DNA from: a bacterium
GTDB taxonomy: Bacteria; Bacillota; Bacilli; Lactobacillales; Streptococcaceae
DNA: 64,000 nucleotides
Direction of reading: 5' to 3'
Assembly: GCA_905221375.1 (NCBI GenBank)
Contig: CAJNCY010000001.1
Location: 186,001 to 250,000, forward strand
Shown here: positions 9,013-18,462 of the stretch, piece by piece
Numbering within the stretch: position 1 is the first letter of the stretch
How the letters are laid out: the number at the start of each line of letters is the position of its first letter
Notes under the pieces: generated by a model
The model's input: the letters and a program-made list of their open reading frames with translations, nothing else
Databases searched by the model: none
Told to the model about the DNA's origin: nothing
Program-made: the position numbers and the translations under genes

Positions 9013-10233
9013 TTACTTTCTATGTTTTTTTCTTAATGTTTTACGGAAATCAAGAGCAAGTCTTAACAGAGGATAGAGAGGATGGATAGGCATTGTAAAT
9101 TCACCCAAATATTCTTCAATCGTTGGATTAAATTTTTCCTTAAAATGATAAAGTCCACCATTGAGAGAGTTTTCAACACCACCTAAATTTTGCCACAACA
9201 TACCTCGCTCAAAGGCATAGCGAGCCGTTTCATACCAAGTTAAAATTGGTGCATTGTAACGTTTAAAATCATCATCCATACCAGCATATAGATTGACAGA
9301 GGTAATACCAAATTCCAAACTCAAAGTAGCCGCTAAGGGAATGTTTGATTTTCCCATATTCATATATCCCTGCAAGAAATCTATTTCCTCTTCTAAACGT
9401 TCTTTTTCTTTTATATTTTCCTGAATTTTTGAAGATTTGGTTGCATCATTAAATTTTTCTGCAACTACTCTATTTTTTTCTAACTGTTCTTCTAATTCTC
9501 TTAAACGCTTAGAAACATCCAAACTCGTTAGCGTGATATAAGAATCTTCTTTAAAGTTATCTAATAATTTTTTATAATAGGTTTCATTTCTTAAATGAAT
9601 CTCTTTTCGCTTCTCAGTTTTTTTCATCAACTCCGAAAATGAATCTAATAGTTCCAGTCCACCATATTGAATCTCAAGCCCTTTGTTTCGTGCTGTTCGG
9701 ATAGCTTGCCTCGTTGATTTAGAAAGTTTATCTTCTTCAAAATTTTCCTTATATATTTTCGCCTGAATACGAGGCTGAATGGTGTCATCCATCTCGGTTG
9801 TCCGCCCAGACCATTTCACTCCTAATTGCCCTAAAATCTCAACAATAGCAAGATTTTCAGGATATTCTATCTTATCTTGATTGACCAAATATTGAGATAG
9901 ACAAATACTTGGATCGAAAGTCACAAAAACCGCTCTCTTACTGCGAGCATAAGACTTAATGGACTGCAGGACAAACTTTAAAAGTTCTATATCCCTGTAA
10001 TCCAATATAGGACCTCTTGGAATATAAAATATTTTATAGCCTAAAGGCAGAGATTTTATGAGAATACTAGCCACAGCCAGTAACTTCCCCTCTTCATAGA
10101 CACCAAATTTCTCATGATTCCAATCAGATTTCACTTTTTCCCAAGCACTGCTTTGTAATACATTAGCTAATTCATGTTCTTTGACAAACTGATCATATTC
10201 TAATGTGGGAATGCCAATTTGATAACGGTACAT
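9013..10233 (-). CDS. murM: Peptidoglycan branching enzyme MurM (seryl/alanyl transferase, FemABX family)
   Basis: Adds the first amino acid (serine or alanine) of the interpeptide bridge to lipid II, using aminoacyl-tRNA at the inner face of the membrane. 406 residues, as in pneumococcus. FemABX domains flank a coiled-coil arm (about residues 240-290, RLRELEEQLEKN and KEKERLEEEID). The sequence looks very close to the pneumococcal protein I remember, including the C-terminal LGEFTMPIHPLYPLLRLALD. MurM alleles are mosaic in penicillin-resistant pneumococci, with S. mitis as donor, so this allele could be compared for donor segments. Ribosome binding site GGAGG/AGTAGGAA precedes the ATG at 10233. 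First gene of murMN. Confidence 0.95.
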   Translation of the reverse strand: MYRYQIGIPTLEYDQFVKEHELANVLQSSAWEKVKSDWNHEKFGVYEEGKLLAVASILIKSLPLGYKIFYIPRGPILDYRDIELLKFVLQSIKSYARSKRAVFVTFDPSICLSQYLVNQDKIEYPENLAIVEILGQLGVKWSGRTTEMDDTIQPRIQAKIYKENFEEDKLSKSTRQAIRTARNKGLEIQYGGLELLDSFSELMKKTEKRKEIHLRNETYYKKLLDNFKEDSYITLTSLDVSKRLRELEEQLEKNRVVAEKFNDATKSSKIQENIKEKERLEEEIDFLQGYMNMGKSNIPLAATLSLEFGITSVNLYAGMDDDFKRYNAPILTWYETARYAFERGMLWQNLGGVENSLNGGLYHFKEKFNPTIEEYLGEFTMPIHPLYPLLRLALDFRKTLRKKHRK

Positions 10234-10363
10234 TTCCTACTCTCTTTCCTCCAGTATTTTATTACTATTCTACTACTTTCGTTTGAAAAGTCTAGTGAAA
10301 ACAGACTCCCAGTATTGTTTTAAATCCAAGAATAACTATAAATAGTGGTTCATTTATAAAAAA

Positions 10364-11161
<798 letters not shown>

Positions 11162-11167
11162 CTATAA

Positions 11168-11194
11168 GAAAAAGCCGAAACTCGACTTTCTCTC
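11168..11194 (-). terminator. Terminator of rnjB
   Basis: Minus strand AAGTCGA-GTT-TCGGCTT (7-bp stem with one G-T pair) followed by TTTCTT. The stem is short, so it may be partly read through into estA. Confidence 0.65.
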
Positions 11195-11209
11195 TGTTTA
11201 TTTCAACGA

Positions 11210-12871
11210 TTATTTTGCTTCCATGACTACTGGTAAAATAGCTGGACGACGCTTAGTTTGATCAAAGAGATACTTGGTCAGATTATCACGAACCTTCCCT
11301 TTAAGATCTGCCCAGTCAAAGTCATCTCCTTGAAGATAGTCCTCTACCGTTTGGTTAATCAATTCTGAACTTTCACGGAGAATATCACGACTCTTCTTAA
11401 GATAAACAAATCCACGCGTGTGAACACGAGCCTTGGCCACAATTTTCTTCTCACGACGATTAACGGTAATTGCTACGATGAAAATACCGTCCTCTGACAA
11501 GACCTTACGGTCACGAAGAACAACATTACCAACATCACCAATGGCATTCCCGTCAATCAAGACATCCCCTGCCGAAACCGCGCCAGCTGGGACAAAGTCC
11601 CCATTCTCATAAGCCATGCTGGTTCCCTTTTTAGGGATGAAAATGCGTTCTGGCAACATCCCAACTGCCATAGCAGCCTTAGCATGAGCATCTAACTCAC
11701 GGTATTCCCCTTGAATTGGAAAGAGATACTTGGGTTGCAAGAGATTAATCATCAATTGCAAATCACGCGCATTTCCATGTCCTGACACACGCAAGCTTTG
11801 GGTGATCAATTTGACAACCCCGCCAGCTTGGTAAATCATGTTTTCCACACGCGCCATAACTGCTTCTTTAGCGATAGACGGAGTGGTTACGATATAGACC
11901 AAATCACCGTCCTTGATTTCCACATAACGGTGGCGACCAATCGACATCTTGCGAAGACCGTTGATAGGCTCACCCATACGGCCTGTCTCAAGAATAATCA
12001 ACTCATGGTCCTCAAAACGAGACATATCTTTTGGCTTAATCAAAAGACTCTCGTTAGCTAGAGACAATTTCTTAAGACGAATAGCAGTACGGACGATATT
12101 TTCAATATCGAATCCTGTCAAGACCACACGACGGCCTGTTGCATCCGCAGCGTCAAACACCTGCTGGATACGAGAGAGGTTGCTGGCTACTGCCGCAACG
12201 ATGATACGACCATCCCAGTCCGAAATGGTTTGAGTGATCTCGTCCCCAACTTCACTTTCGCTAGCCACTTGGATATTACTGTCCGCATTGGCTGAATCAC
12301 TGAGAAGAGCTAGAACTCCGTCACGACCGATTTCTGCTAAACGAGCGAAGTCTGTCGCATAGGATTCACTAGCTGTCTGGTCAAATTTGAAGTCACCTGT
12401 ATAAACGATACTACCTTCAGCTGTCTTCAAGACCACACCCAGACTTTCTGGGATAGAGTGTGTCGTACGGAAGAAGGACACCACAGTCCCTCCAAAATCA
12501 ATCTCCGTATCTTCATCAATGACATGGAAATCATTGAATTTCTTAACTGTGTCATTTCCTTTGACAAAGAGTTTTGCCAACTCAATGGTCAACTCAGAGC
12601 CAAATACAGGTACCTTGGCTTCAGCCAAGAGATAAGGCAGAGCACCAATGGCATCCGCATGGCCGTGGGTCAAGAAGACCCCAGCGATACGATCGCTATT
12701 TTCAAAAAGGTAGTCCATATTGGGAATGACCACATCCACCCCTAGTTGTTCATTTTCAGGATATTTTAGACCTGCATCCAAAACGAAAATAGATCCATCG
12801 ATTTCAGCAATATACATATTTTTCCCGTTTTCACGTACACCACCAAGTGTTGTTAAACTAATATTACTCAT
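11210..12871 (-). CDS. rnjB: Ribonuclease J2
   Basis: Metallo-beta-lactamase/beta-CASP ribonuclease, partner of RNase J1 in mRNA decay and 5' processing. 553 residues. The N-terminal lactamase domain contains THGHADAIG near residue 72, in place of the HGHEDHIG of catalytically strong RNase J1. This degenerate metal site is the hallmark of J2, which is weak alone but forms a complex with J1. The beta-CASP domain follows, then a C-terminal domain (from about residue 450). ATG at 12871 with GGAGG upstream. A consensus promoter and an ~80-nt leader with two hairpins (12906-12918 and 12926-12947) precede it, which could allow post-transcriptional control. Located downstream of recJ, separated by a terminator. 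Confidence 0.93.
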   Translation of the reverse strand: MSNISLTTLGGVRENGKNMYIAEIDGSIFVLDAGLKYPENEQLGVDVVIPNMDYLFENSDRIAGVFLTHGHADAIGALPYLLAEAKVPVFGSELTIELAKLFVKGNDTVKKFNDFHVIDEDTEIDFGGTVVSFFRTTHSIPESLGVVLKTAEGSIVYTGDFKFDQTASESYATDFARLAEIGRDGVLALLSDSANADSNIQVASESEVGDEITQTISDWDGRIIVAAVASNLSRIQQVFDAADATGRRVVLTGFDIENIVRTAIRLKKLSLANESLLIKPKDMSRFEDHELIILETGRMGEPINGLRKMSIGRHRYVEIKDGDLVYIVTTPSIAKEAVMARVENMIYQAGGVVKLITQSLRVSGHGNARDLQLMINLLQPKYLFPIQGEYRELDAHAKAAMAVGMLPERIFIPKKGTSMAYENGDFVPAGAVSAGDVLIDGNAIGDVGNVVLRDRKVLSEDGIFIVAITVNRREKKIVAKARVHTRGFVYLKKSRDILRESSELINQTVEDYLQGDDFDWADLKGKVRDNLTKYLFDQTKRRPAILPVVMEAK

Positions 12872-12964
12872 TTTTCCTCCGAAAGCTTAGTTTTTCTTGA
12901 TTATAGGGTTGCTTGCCCTTTTATTCTAAAAGCACTATTACTTTTAGCCGAATCTTTTCCTACC

Positions 12965-12992
12965 ATTATACCATTTTTTTGATGATTTTCAA
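12965..12992 (-). promoter_or_regulatory. rnjB: Promoter of rnjB
   Basis: Minus strand TTGAAA, 16-nt spacer, TATAAT with extended TGG before it. It gives a leader of roughly 85-90 nt containing hairpins CTAAAAG-N8-CTTTTAG and GGG-N7-CCC. Confidence 0.8.
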
Positions 12993-13010
12993 AATGAAGA
13001 TTTGTTTTCA

Positions 13011-13040
13011 AAAAAGAGCTGGTTTCCCAACTCTTTCCTA
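13011..13040 (-). terminator. Terminator of recJ
   Basis: Minus strand AAGAGTTGG-GAAA-CCAGCTCTT with TTTTTTG after it: 9-bp stem with a GNRA loop, a few nt after the recJ stop. Confidence 0.9.
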
Positions 13041-13044
13041 TCTG

Positions 13045-15267
13045 CTATTCTCTTTCCATTAAAAAGTCATAAATTTCTTGCACGGTACCCAACGCCATCA
13101 TTTCTTGGTCTTTGACGGTTTGTTTGAGATTTTGGTAAATTTGACTTTCTCCGATTTCTCGCTTTGGAGCCTCTTTATTGACTGTCATGACCCCATCTTT
13201 GATGGTCACAAAGCCTAGTTCTTCAAACACTTGAATCATCTTGACCAGCAAGATTTGTTGAATATTAAGATAAGCTGCCAAATCTTTCAGCTTATAGCGA
13301 ATATCAAACTCTGGAAACTGGTAGATGGTCTTGTACAATTTGGCAAACTGCTCTCTAGTCCCATACCCTGTCAGATAATAGGCCTTGTCAATATCATTTT
13401 TGAAATAGACAGCAGAAAAATTCTGTTCCTGAAAAATGGTCTTCAGCTGAGTAATATCCTCAGGAACGGTTTTCACGACAATAGCTTCACTATTTACTAG
13501 ATTCGGCAGTTCTCCAGCAAAATCCAAGACTGGAACTCCTTCTGGCAAGACTGCATTCTTCCCACGGATGTTAAAAAGTTGAACACCCTCCACACGCGCA
13601 TCCACCATCATCAACTGAAGAGCGGTTTGGCCATTCCATTGGTTGACAGACAATTTGACTGCCAACTCTAGATTCTTGGTTTGAGCAAATTCTGTTGCCC
13701 ATCTACCTTGACCGAAGGCCACCACTTCAAAACTAGCCTCACCCTTAGAAATTTTCAGCTTGAGATGGGCATTGCCTGCCCCCATGGTACGGGCACTTTC
13801 GACCTGAAAATCCTTAATATAAAAGACAGGTTTCTGATTGTCCATTCCAAAAGGTGCCAAGCGTTCAAAATTCTTGACCGTTTCAAGACTCAAAGTCTCC
13901 AAATCAAGCTCTTCGTCTAGGTTTAACTTGTTCTTACCACCAGCATCTGCGCCCTTTTCACGGACATAATCTTCCAAGACCTGTGATAAATCTGAAAGTT
14001 TCTCAACTTCCAGCGTCATTCCTGCTGCGCCAGCATGGCCTCCAAAGGCGATGAAGAGGTCTCGATGGGGATCTAGGGCTTCAAAAATATCGACCGCTTC
14101 CACACTACGAGCACTTCCCTTGGCACGACCGTCTTCTATATTAAGAACGATGACTGTCTGTCCCAATTCTTCCAACAAACGACCAGCCACGATACCTAGA
14201 ACCCCAGGATTCCAGCCTTCCTTGGCCAAGACCTGAACCTTCTTATCAGGATCCACCATGTTCTTGGCTTCTTCATAGATTGACTGGACGATTTCCTTGC
14301 GCTCTTCATTTTTCTGGTGAATCATAAGGGCAATCTCATGCGCTTCCTCATCATCAAAGCCAGTCAACAAATCAATTGCAGGATTGGGATCATCCAAGCG
14401 CCCCAAGGCATTTAAACGAGGAGCAATCTGGAAGCCAATCGTTTCTTCTGTCACTTCATTAGCAGCAATCCCAGCCATGTCTAGCATTTCTTGCAGACCG
14501 ATACGCTGAGTATGCCCCAACATTTCTAGACCATATTGCACCAAGATACGGTTTTCATCCGTCAGGCTCACCATATCTGCAATGGTACCAATAGCGACCA
14601 AGTCAAGCAGTTCCACTTGAACTTCCTCTAAAAGGGCACAAGCCAGCTTGAAAGCCACTCCGCAACCAGCCAAATATTTGAAAGGATAATCCGCATCCGG
14701 ATGCTCAGGATGAACGATAGCATAAGCATCTGGCAAGGTTTCAGGCATGGAATGGTGGTCAGTCACAATGACATCCACTCCCATAGACTGGGCCAGTTCA
14801 ATGGCTTCATGACCGGCAACCCCATTATCCACTGTCACTATCAAGGAAATTCCCTCTTGCTCGATAAAGTATTTATAAACACTGGCATTAGGGCCATAGC
14901 CATCGGTAAAACGATTAGGCAGGTAAACACGGCACTCGGCACCAAGCTGTTCCAAACTTTCCTTCACAATCGAAGCCGAAGTCATGCCATCCGCATCGTA
15001 GTCTCCATAAACGAGAATATTTTCTCCTTCTTCAATGGCCTGACGAATCCGAGCCACTGCCTTGTCCATATCATGGAGTAGATAAGGGTCATGCAAGTCC
15101 TCCAAGGAAGGTTCTAAAAACTTCTTTAGACTTTCTTGGTCCTGAATCCCTCTCTCAAACAATAACCGAGCTACCTCAGGACCTAGCCCAGCCTTCTTGG
15201 CTATCTTTGTAAAATCCGCATCTTCAACCTGCGGGGCAAACTGCCATTCATAAGTAGGAGTTATCAA
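13045..15267 (-). CDS. recJ: Single-stranded-DNA-specific exonuclease RecJ
   Basis: 5'-3' single-strand DNA exonuclease acting in recombinational repair and mismatch repair. DHH superfamily: YGDYDADGMTSASI motif I and VDNGVAGHEAI and VTDHHSMPE motifs in the N-terminal half, then the DHHA1 motif FGGHAGAAGMTLE near residue 430. An OB-type nucleic-acid binding domain and a streptococcal C-terminal extension follow. A TTG at 15267 is preferred as start, giving 740 residues, the length I recall for the pneumococcal protein. A perfect extended -10 (TGTTATAAT, 15304-15312) lies inside the longer open frame beginning at 15324, so that upstream ATG would be transcribed only by readthrough. Divergent from the amino acid ABC operon. 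Confidence 0.93.
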   Translation of the reverse strand: MITPTYEWQFAPQVEDADFTKIAKKAGLGPEVARLLFERGIQDQESLKKFLEPSLEDLHDPYLLHDMDKAVARIRQAIEEGENILVYGDYDADGMTSASIVKESLEQLGAECRVYLPNRFTDGYGPNASVYKYFIEQEGISLIVTVDNGVAGHEAIELAQSMGVDVIVTDHHSMPETLPDAYAIVHPEHPDADYPFKYLAGCGVAFKLACALLEEVQVELLDLVAIGTIADMVSLTDENRILVQYGLEMLGHTQRIGLQEMLDMAGIAANEVTEETIGFQIAPRLNALGRLDDPNPAIDLLTGFDDEEAHEIALMIHQKNEERKEIVQSIYEEAKNMVDPDKKVQVLAKEGWNPGVLGIVAGRLLEELGQTVIVLNIEDGRAKGSARSVEAVDIFEALDPHRDLFIAFGGHAGAAGMTLEVEKLSDLSQVLEDYVREKGADAGGKNKLNLDEELDLETLSLETVKNFERLAPFGMDNQKPVFYIKDFQVESARTMGAGNAHLKLKISKGEASFEVVAFGQGRWATEFAQTKNLELAVKLSVNQWNGQTALQLMMVDARVEGVQLFNIRGKNAVLPEGVPVLDFAGELPNLVNSEAIVVKTVPEDITQLKTIFQEQNFSAVYFKNDIDKAYYLTGYGTREQFAKLYKTIYQFPEFDIRYKLKDLAAYLNIQQILLVKMIQVFEELGFVTIKDGVMTVNKEAPKREIGESQIYQNLKQTVKDQEMMALGTVQEIYDFLMERE

Positions 15268-15303
15268 AAAAACATCCACTCTTTCTAAGAATTCTATCGT
15301 TTC

Positions 15304-15312
15304 ATTATAACA
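15304..15312 (-). promoter_or_regulatory. recJ: Extended -10 promoter of recJ
   Basis: TGTTATAAT on the minus strand, 37 nt before the proposed TTG start. Its position rules out the ATG at 15324 as the main start. Confidence 0.7.
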
Positions 15313-15380
15313 TGATTTAGGCATTTTCTCTATCCAGATTGCTTTTTTATAAAATTTTAGTGAATTTTTTCAGATATGAT

Positions 15381-15409
15381 TTGACAACGCCATTCTTTTG
15401 GTGTAGAAT
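15381..15409 (+). promoter_or_regulatory. Promoter of the amino acid ABC transporter operon
   Basis: TTGACA, 17-nt spacer, TAGAAT on the plus strand, 34 nt before the ATPase start. Near-consensus; no obvious operator was recognised. Confidence 0.85.
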
Positions 15410-15443
15410 CATGTTATAAAATCTAACACAAAGGAGATTCCTT

Positions 15444-16202
15444 ATGGCTTTAGTAGAATTTGAACACGTCGAAAAATATTACGGAGACTATCACGCACTC
15501 CGCGATATCAATCTCCGTTTTGAAAAAGGGCAAGTCGTTGTCCTACTCGGACCATCTGGTTCTGGGAAATCCACTCTTATCCGCACCATCAATGGTTTGG
15601 AGGCTGTCGACAAGGGAAGTCTTCTAGTCAATGGTCACCAAGTTGCTGGTGCCAGCCAGAAAGATTTGGTGCCTCTTCGTAAGGAAGTCGGCATGGTTTT
15701 CCAGCATTTTAACCTCTACCCTCACAAAACAGTGTTAGAAAACGTAACACTCGCACCCATAAAAGTTCTAGGAATTGATAAAAAAGAAGCTGAAAAAACA
15801 GCTCAAAAATATCTGGAATTTGTAAATATGTGGGACAAGAAAGATTCTTATCCAGCTATGCTGTCTGGTGGACAAAAACAACGGATTGCCATCGCTCGCG
15901 GACTCGCCATGCATCCTGAACTCCTCCTCTTTGATGAGCCAACATCTGCTCTTGACCCTGAAACCATCGGCGATGTTCTAGCAGTTATGCAAAAATTGGC
16001 GCACGAGGGTATGAATATGATAGTCGTCACCCATGAAATGGGCTTTGCCCGTGAAGTTGCTGACCGCATCATCTTTATGGCTGACGGGGAAGTTTTGGTG
16101 GATACGACAGATGTCGATGACTTTTTCGACAATCCAAGCGAACCTCGTGCCCAACAATTCCTCAGCAAAATTATCAACCACGAAAGTGACAAAGTAAAAT
16201 AA
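15444..16202 (+). CDS. Polar amino acid ABC transporter, ATP-binding protein
   Basis: A 252-residue GlnQ/HisP-type ATPase that powers amino acid import. Walker A GPSGSGKST, Q-loop FQHFNLYPH, signature LSGGQKQR, Walker B LLLFDEPTSALD and the H-loop VTHEMGF are all intact and correctly spaced. First gene of a four-gene plus-strand operon (ATPase, binding protein, two permeases); AAGGAG lies 8 nt before the ATG. The next gene starts 10 nt later. Substrate is not determinable; the binding protein suggests a polar or charged amino acid. Confidence 0.94.
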   Translation: MALVEFEHVEKYYGDYHALRDINLRFEKGQVVVLLGPSGSGKSTLIRTINGLEAVDKGSLLVNGHQVAGASQKDLVPLRKEVGMVFQHFNLYPHKTVLENVTLAPIKVLGIDKKEAEKTAQKYLEFVNMWDKKDSYPAMLSGGQKQRIAIARGLAMHPELLLFDEPTSALDPETIGDVLAVMQKLAHEGMNMIVVTHEMGFAREVADRIIFMADGEVLVDTTDVDDFFDNPSEPRAQQFLSKIINHESDKVK

Positions 16203-16212
16203 GGAGGCGCCT

Positions 16213-17007
16213 ATGAAAAAGGAATTCTTTTTATCAGCATTATTGATTAGCATTTTCGGCCTTGCTGCTGCAAAACCAATTCAGGCTGACACCAGCGTCG
16301 CAGATATTCAAAAGAGAGGCGAGCTAGTTGTCGGTGTCAAACAAGACGTTCCCAATTTCGGCTACAAGGATCCCAAGACAGGGACCTATTCTGGTATCGA
16401 AACTGACTTGGCCAAGATGGTAGCTGATGAGCTCAAGGTCAAGGTTCGTTATGTGCCTGTTACAGCGCAAACTCGTGGACCGCTCCTAGACAATGAACAG
16501 GTCGATATGGATATCGCAACCTTCACCATTACAGACGAACGCAAAAAACTCTACAACTTTACCAGTCCCTACTACACGGACGCATCTGGATTTTTGGTCA
16601 ATAAATCTGCCAAAATCAAAAAGATTGAGGACCTAAACGGCAAAACCATCGGAGTCGCCCAAGGTTCCATCACCCAACGCCTGATTACTGAACTGGGTAA
16701 AAAGAAAGGTCTGAAGTTTAAATTCGTCGAACTTGGTTCCTACCCAGAATTGATCACTTCCCTGCATGCTCACCGTATTGATGCCTTTTCCGTTGACCGC
16801 TCGATTCTGTCTGGCTACATCAGCAAGCGCACAGTACTACTAGATGATAGTTTCAAGCCATCTGACTACGGTATCGTTACCAAGAAATCAAATACAGAGC
16901 TAAACAATTATCTTGATAACTTGGTTACTAAATGGAGCAAGGATGGTAGTTTACAAAAACTTTATGACCGTTACAAGCTCAAACCATCTAGCCATTCCGC
17001 AGATTAA
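16213..17007 (+). CDS. Polar amino acid ABC transporter, substrate-binding protein (no lipobox)
   Basis: A 264-residue solute-binding protein of family 3 (PAAT). The signal peptide has a KKEFF charged start, a hydrophobic core LSALLISIFGLAAA and a likely cleavage after KPIQA near residue 25. There is no cysteine in the lipobox position, unlike most Gram-positive binding proteins. The mature part starts with VADIQKRGELVVGVKQDVPNFGY and includes SGIETDLAKMVADEL, the usual lobe I of the family, then DLNGKTIGVAQGS at the hinge. AAGGAGG precedes the ATG. Without a lipid anchor it may be retained by an uncleaved signal, by the permease, or be partly secreted. Confidence 0.92.
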   Translation: MKKEFFLSALLISIFGLAAAKPIQADTSVADIQKRGELVVGVKQDVPNFGYKDPKTGTYSGIETDLAKMVADELKVKVRYVPVTAQTRGPLLDNEQVDMDIATFTITDERKKLYNFTSPYYTDASGFLVNKSAKIKKIEDLNGKTIGVAQGSITQRLITELGKKKGLKFKFVELGSYPELITSLHAHRIDAFSVDRSILSGYISKRTVLLDDSFKPSDYGIVTKKSNTELNNYLDNLVTKWSKDGSLQKLYDRYKLKPSSHSAD

Positions 17008-17019
17008 GGAGGACACCCT

Positions 17020-17697
17020 ATGACAGATTTATCATCTTGGACAGCCTATTTTCAGGATTTTGGACAATTTTTCAACGGTTTCCTCTTCACCCTTGCCCTA
17101 GCGATCGGATCCTTTATCCTCGCCATGGTTTTGGGCATCTTCTTTGGAGCCATGTCAACCAGCAAACGTCCAATTTTGCGAATTTTGGCTCGCATCTTTG
17201 TGGAATTTTACCAAAATACTCCCCTCTTGGTGCAGTTTGTTATCGTTTTTTATGGTCTACCACTTATCAGTGACCATATCATCATGATTCCGATTTATTG
17301 GACAGCTGTTCTCTGCGTGGGACTCTATCACGGTGCCTACATCGCTGAGGTGATTCGCTCAGGGATTCAATCTATCCCTAGCGGTCAAATGGAGGCCGCC
17401 TTGTCGCAAGGTTTTACTTATATCAGTGCCATGCGCTTGATTATCTTGCCTCAGGCCTTCCGTATCATTCTCCCTCCTTTGACCAACCAAATCGTCAACC
17501 TAATCAAGAATACCTCTACAGTTGCTATCATCTCTGGAGTAGACTTGATGTTTGTGACCAAGTCTTGGTCAGCCCTCAACGGAAATTACATCCCAGCATT
17601 TTTAGGCGCTGCCCTTCTCTACTTTTCTCTTTGCTTCCCTGTTGCCCAGTTTGGTCGCAAGATGGAGCAAGCCAACAAAAAAGCCTATTCACTTTAG
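17020..17697 (+). CDS. Polar amino acid ABC transporter, permease 1
   Basis: A 225-residue integral membrane subunit of the HisM/GlnP type with about five transmembrane helices. The cytoplasmic EAA loop is clear: EVIRSGIQSIPSGQMEAALSQ followed by GFT, the coupling helix that meets the ATPase. The C-terminal YFSLCFPVAQFGRKME matches the family end. AAGGAGG precedes the start, 12 nt after the binding-protein stop. It pairs with the following permease as a heterodimer. Confidence 0.92.
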   Translation: MTDLSSWTAYFQDFGQFFNGFLFTLALAIGSFILAMVLGIFFGAMSTSKRPILRILARIFVEFYQNTPLLVQFVIVFYGLPLISDHIIMIPIYWTAVLCVGLYHGAYIAEVIRSGIQSIPSGQMEAALSQGFTYISAMRLIILPQAFRIILPPLTNQIVNLIKNTSTVAIISGVDLMFVTKSWSALNGNYIPAFLGAALLYFSLCFPVAQFGRKMEQANKKAYSL

Positions 17698-17706
17698 GAG
17701 GTTACT

Positions 17707-18366
17707 ATGGAATCCATTTTAGAAGTTTTAACCCCAGATAACCTAGTCTTTATCTTTAAAGGATTTGGCTTGACCCTCTATATTTCTCTGATTGCCATCA
17801 TCCTATCTACCCTTATCGGTACAGTTCTAGCTGTCATGAGAAATGGGAAAAATCCTGTCTTGCACATCATTTCCAGCATTTACATTGAGTTTGTACGTAA
17901 CGTTCCCAATCTTCTCTGGATTTTCACCATCTTTTTGGTGTTCAAGATGAAGTCCACACCAGCTGGTATCACTGCCTTTACCCTCTTTACCTCAGCAGCC
18001 TTGGCTGAGATTATCCGAGGCGGTCTCAATGCTGTAGACAAGGGACAATACGAAGCAGGAATGTCGCAAGGATTCACCTCTATGCAAATCCTCTATTACA
18101 TCATTCTCCCACAAGCAATCCGCAAAATGTTACCAGCCATCATTTCTCAGTTTGTGACCGTGATTAAGGATACCAGTCTTCTCTACTCTGTTATCGCCCT
18201 ACAAGAACTCTTTGGAGCCAGCCAAATTCTCATGGGCCGTTATTTCGAACCAGAGCAAGTCTTTAGTCTTTATATCCTGATTGCCCTCATCTACTTCAGC
18301 TTCAATCTAGCAATTTCTAGCCTGTCTCATATGCTAGCAAAACGTTGGCAACAAGCAGCAGAATAA
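17707..18366 (+). CDS. Polar amino acid ABC transporter, permease 2
   Basis: A 219-residue permease of the same family as its upstream partner. EAA loop EIIRGGLNAVDKGQYEAG followed by MSQGFT. About five transmembrane helices; conserved FVRNVPNLLWIF in the second helix region. AGGAGG lies just before the ATG and the gap to the previous stop is 9 nt. Last gene of the operon, closed by a terminator at 18372-18400. Confidence 0.92.
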   Translation: MESILEVLTPDNLVFIFKGFGLTLYISLIAIILSTLIGTVLAVMRNGKNPVLHIISSIYIEFVRNVPNLLWIFTIFLVFKMKSTPAGITAFTLFTSAALAEIIRGGLNAVDKGQYEAGMSQGFTSMQILYYIILPQAIRKMLPAIISQFVTVIKDTSLLYSVIALQELFGASQILMGRYFEPEQVFSLYILIALIYFSFNLAISSLSHMLAKRWQQAAE

Positions 18367-18371
18367 ACAGC

Positions 18372-18400
18372 AACTCTCCAGTTCAATTGGAGAGTTTTTT
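18372..18400 (+). terminator. Terminator of the amino acid ABC operon
   Basis: AACTCTCCA, 7-nt loop, TGGAGAGTT followed by TTTT: 9-bp perfect stem a few bases after the last permease stop. Confidence 0.92.
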
Positions 18401-18412
18401 CTACTCAATCTC

Positions 18413-18444
18413 AAAAAAACACTGCCAGATTTCTCTAGCAGTGT
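18413..18444 (-). terminator. Terminator of msmK
   Basis: Minus strand ACACTGC, 12-nt loop, GCAGTGT then TTTTTTT. It faces the preceding plus-strand terminator, separating convergent operons. Confidence 0.9.
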
Positions 18445-18462
18445 TTTGACATTTCACTTATC

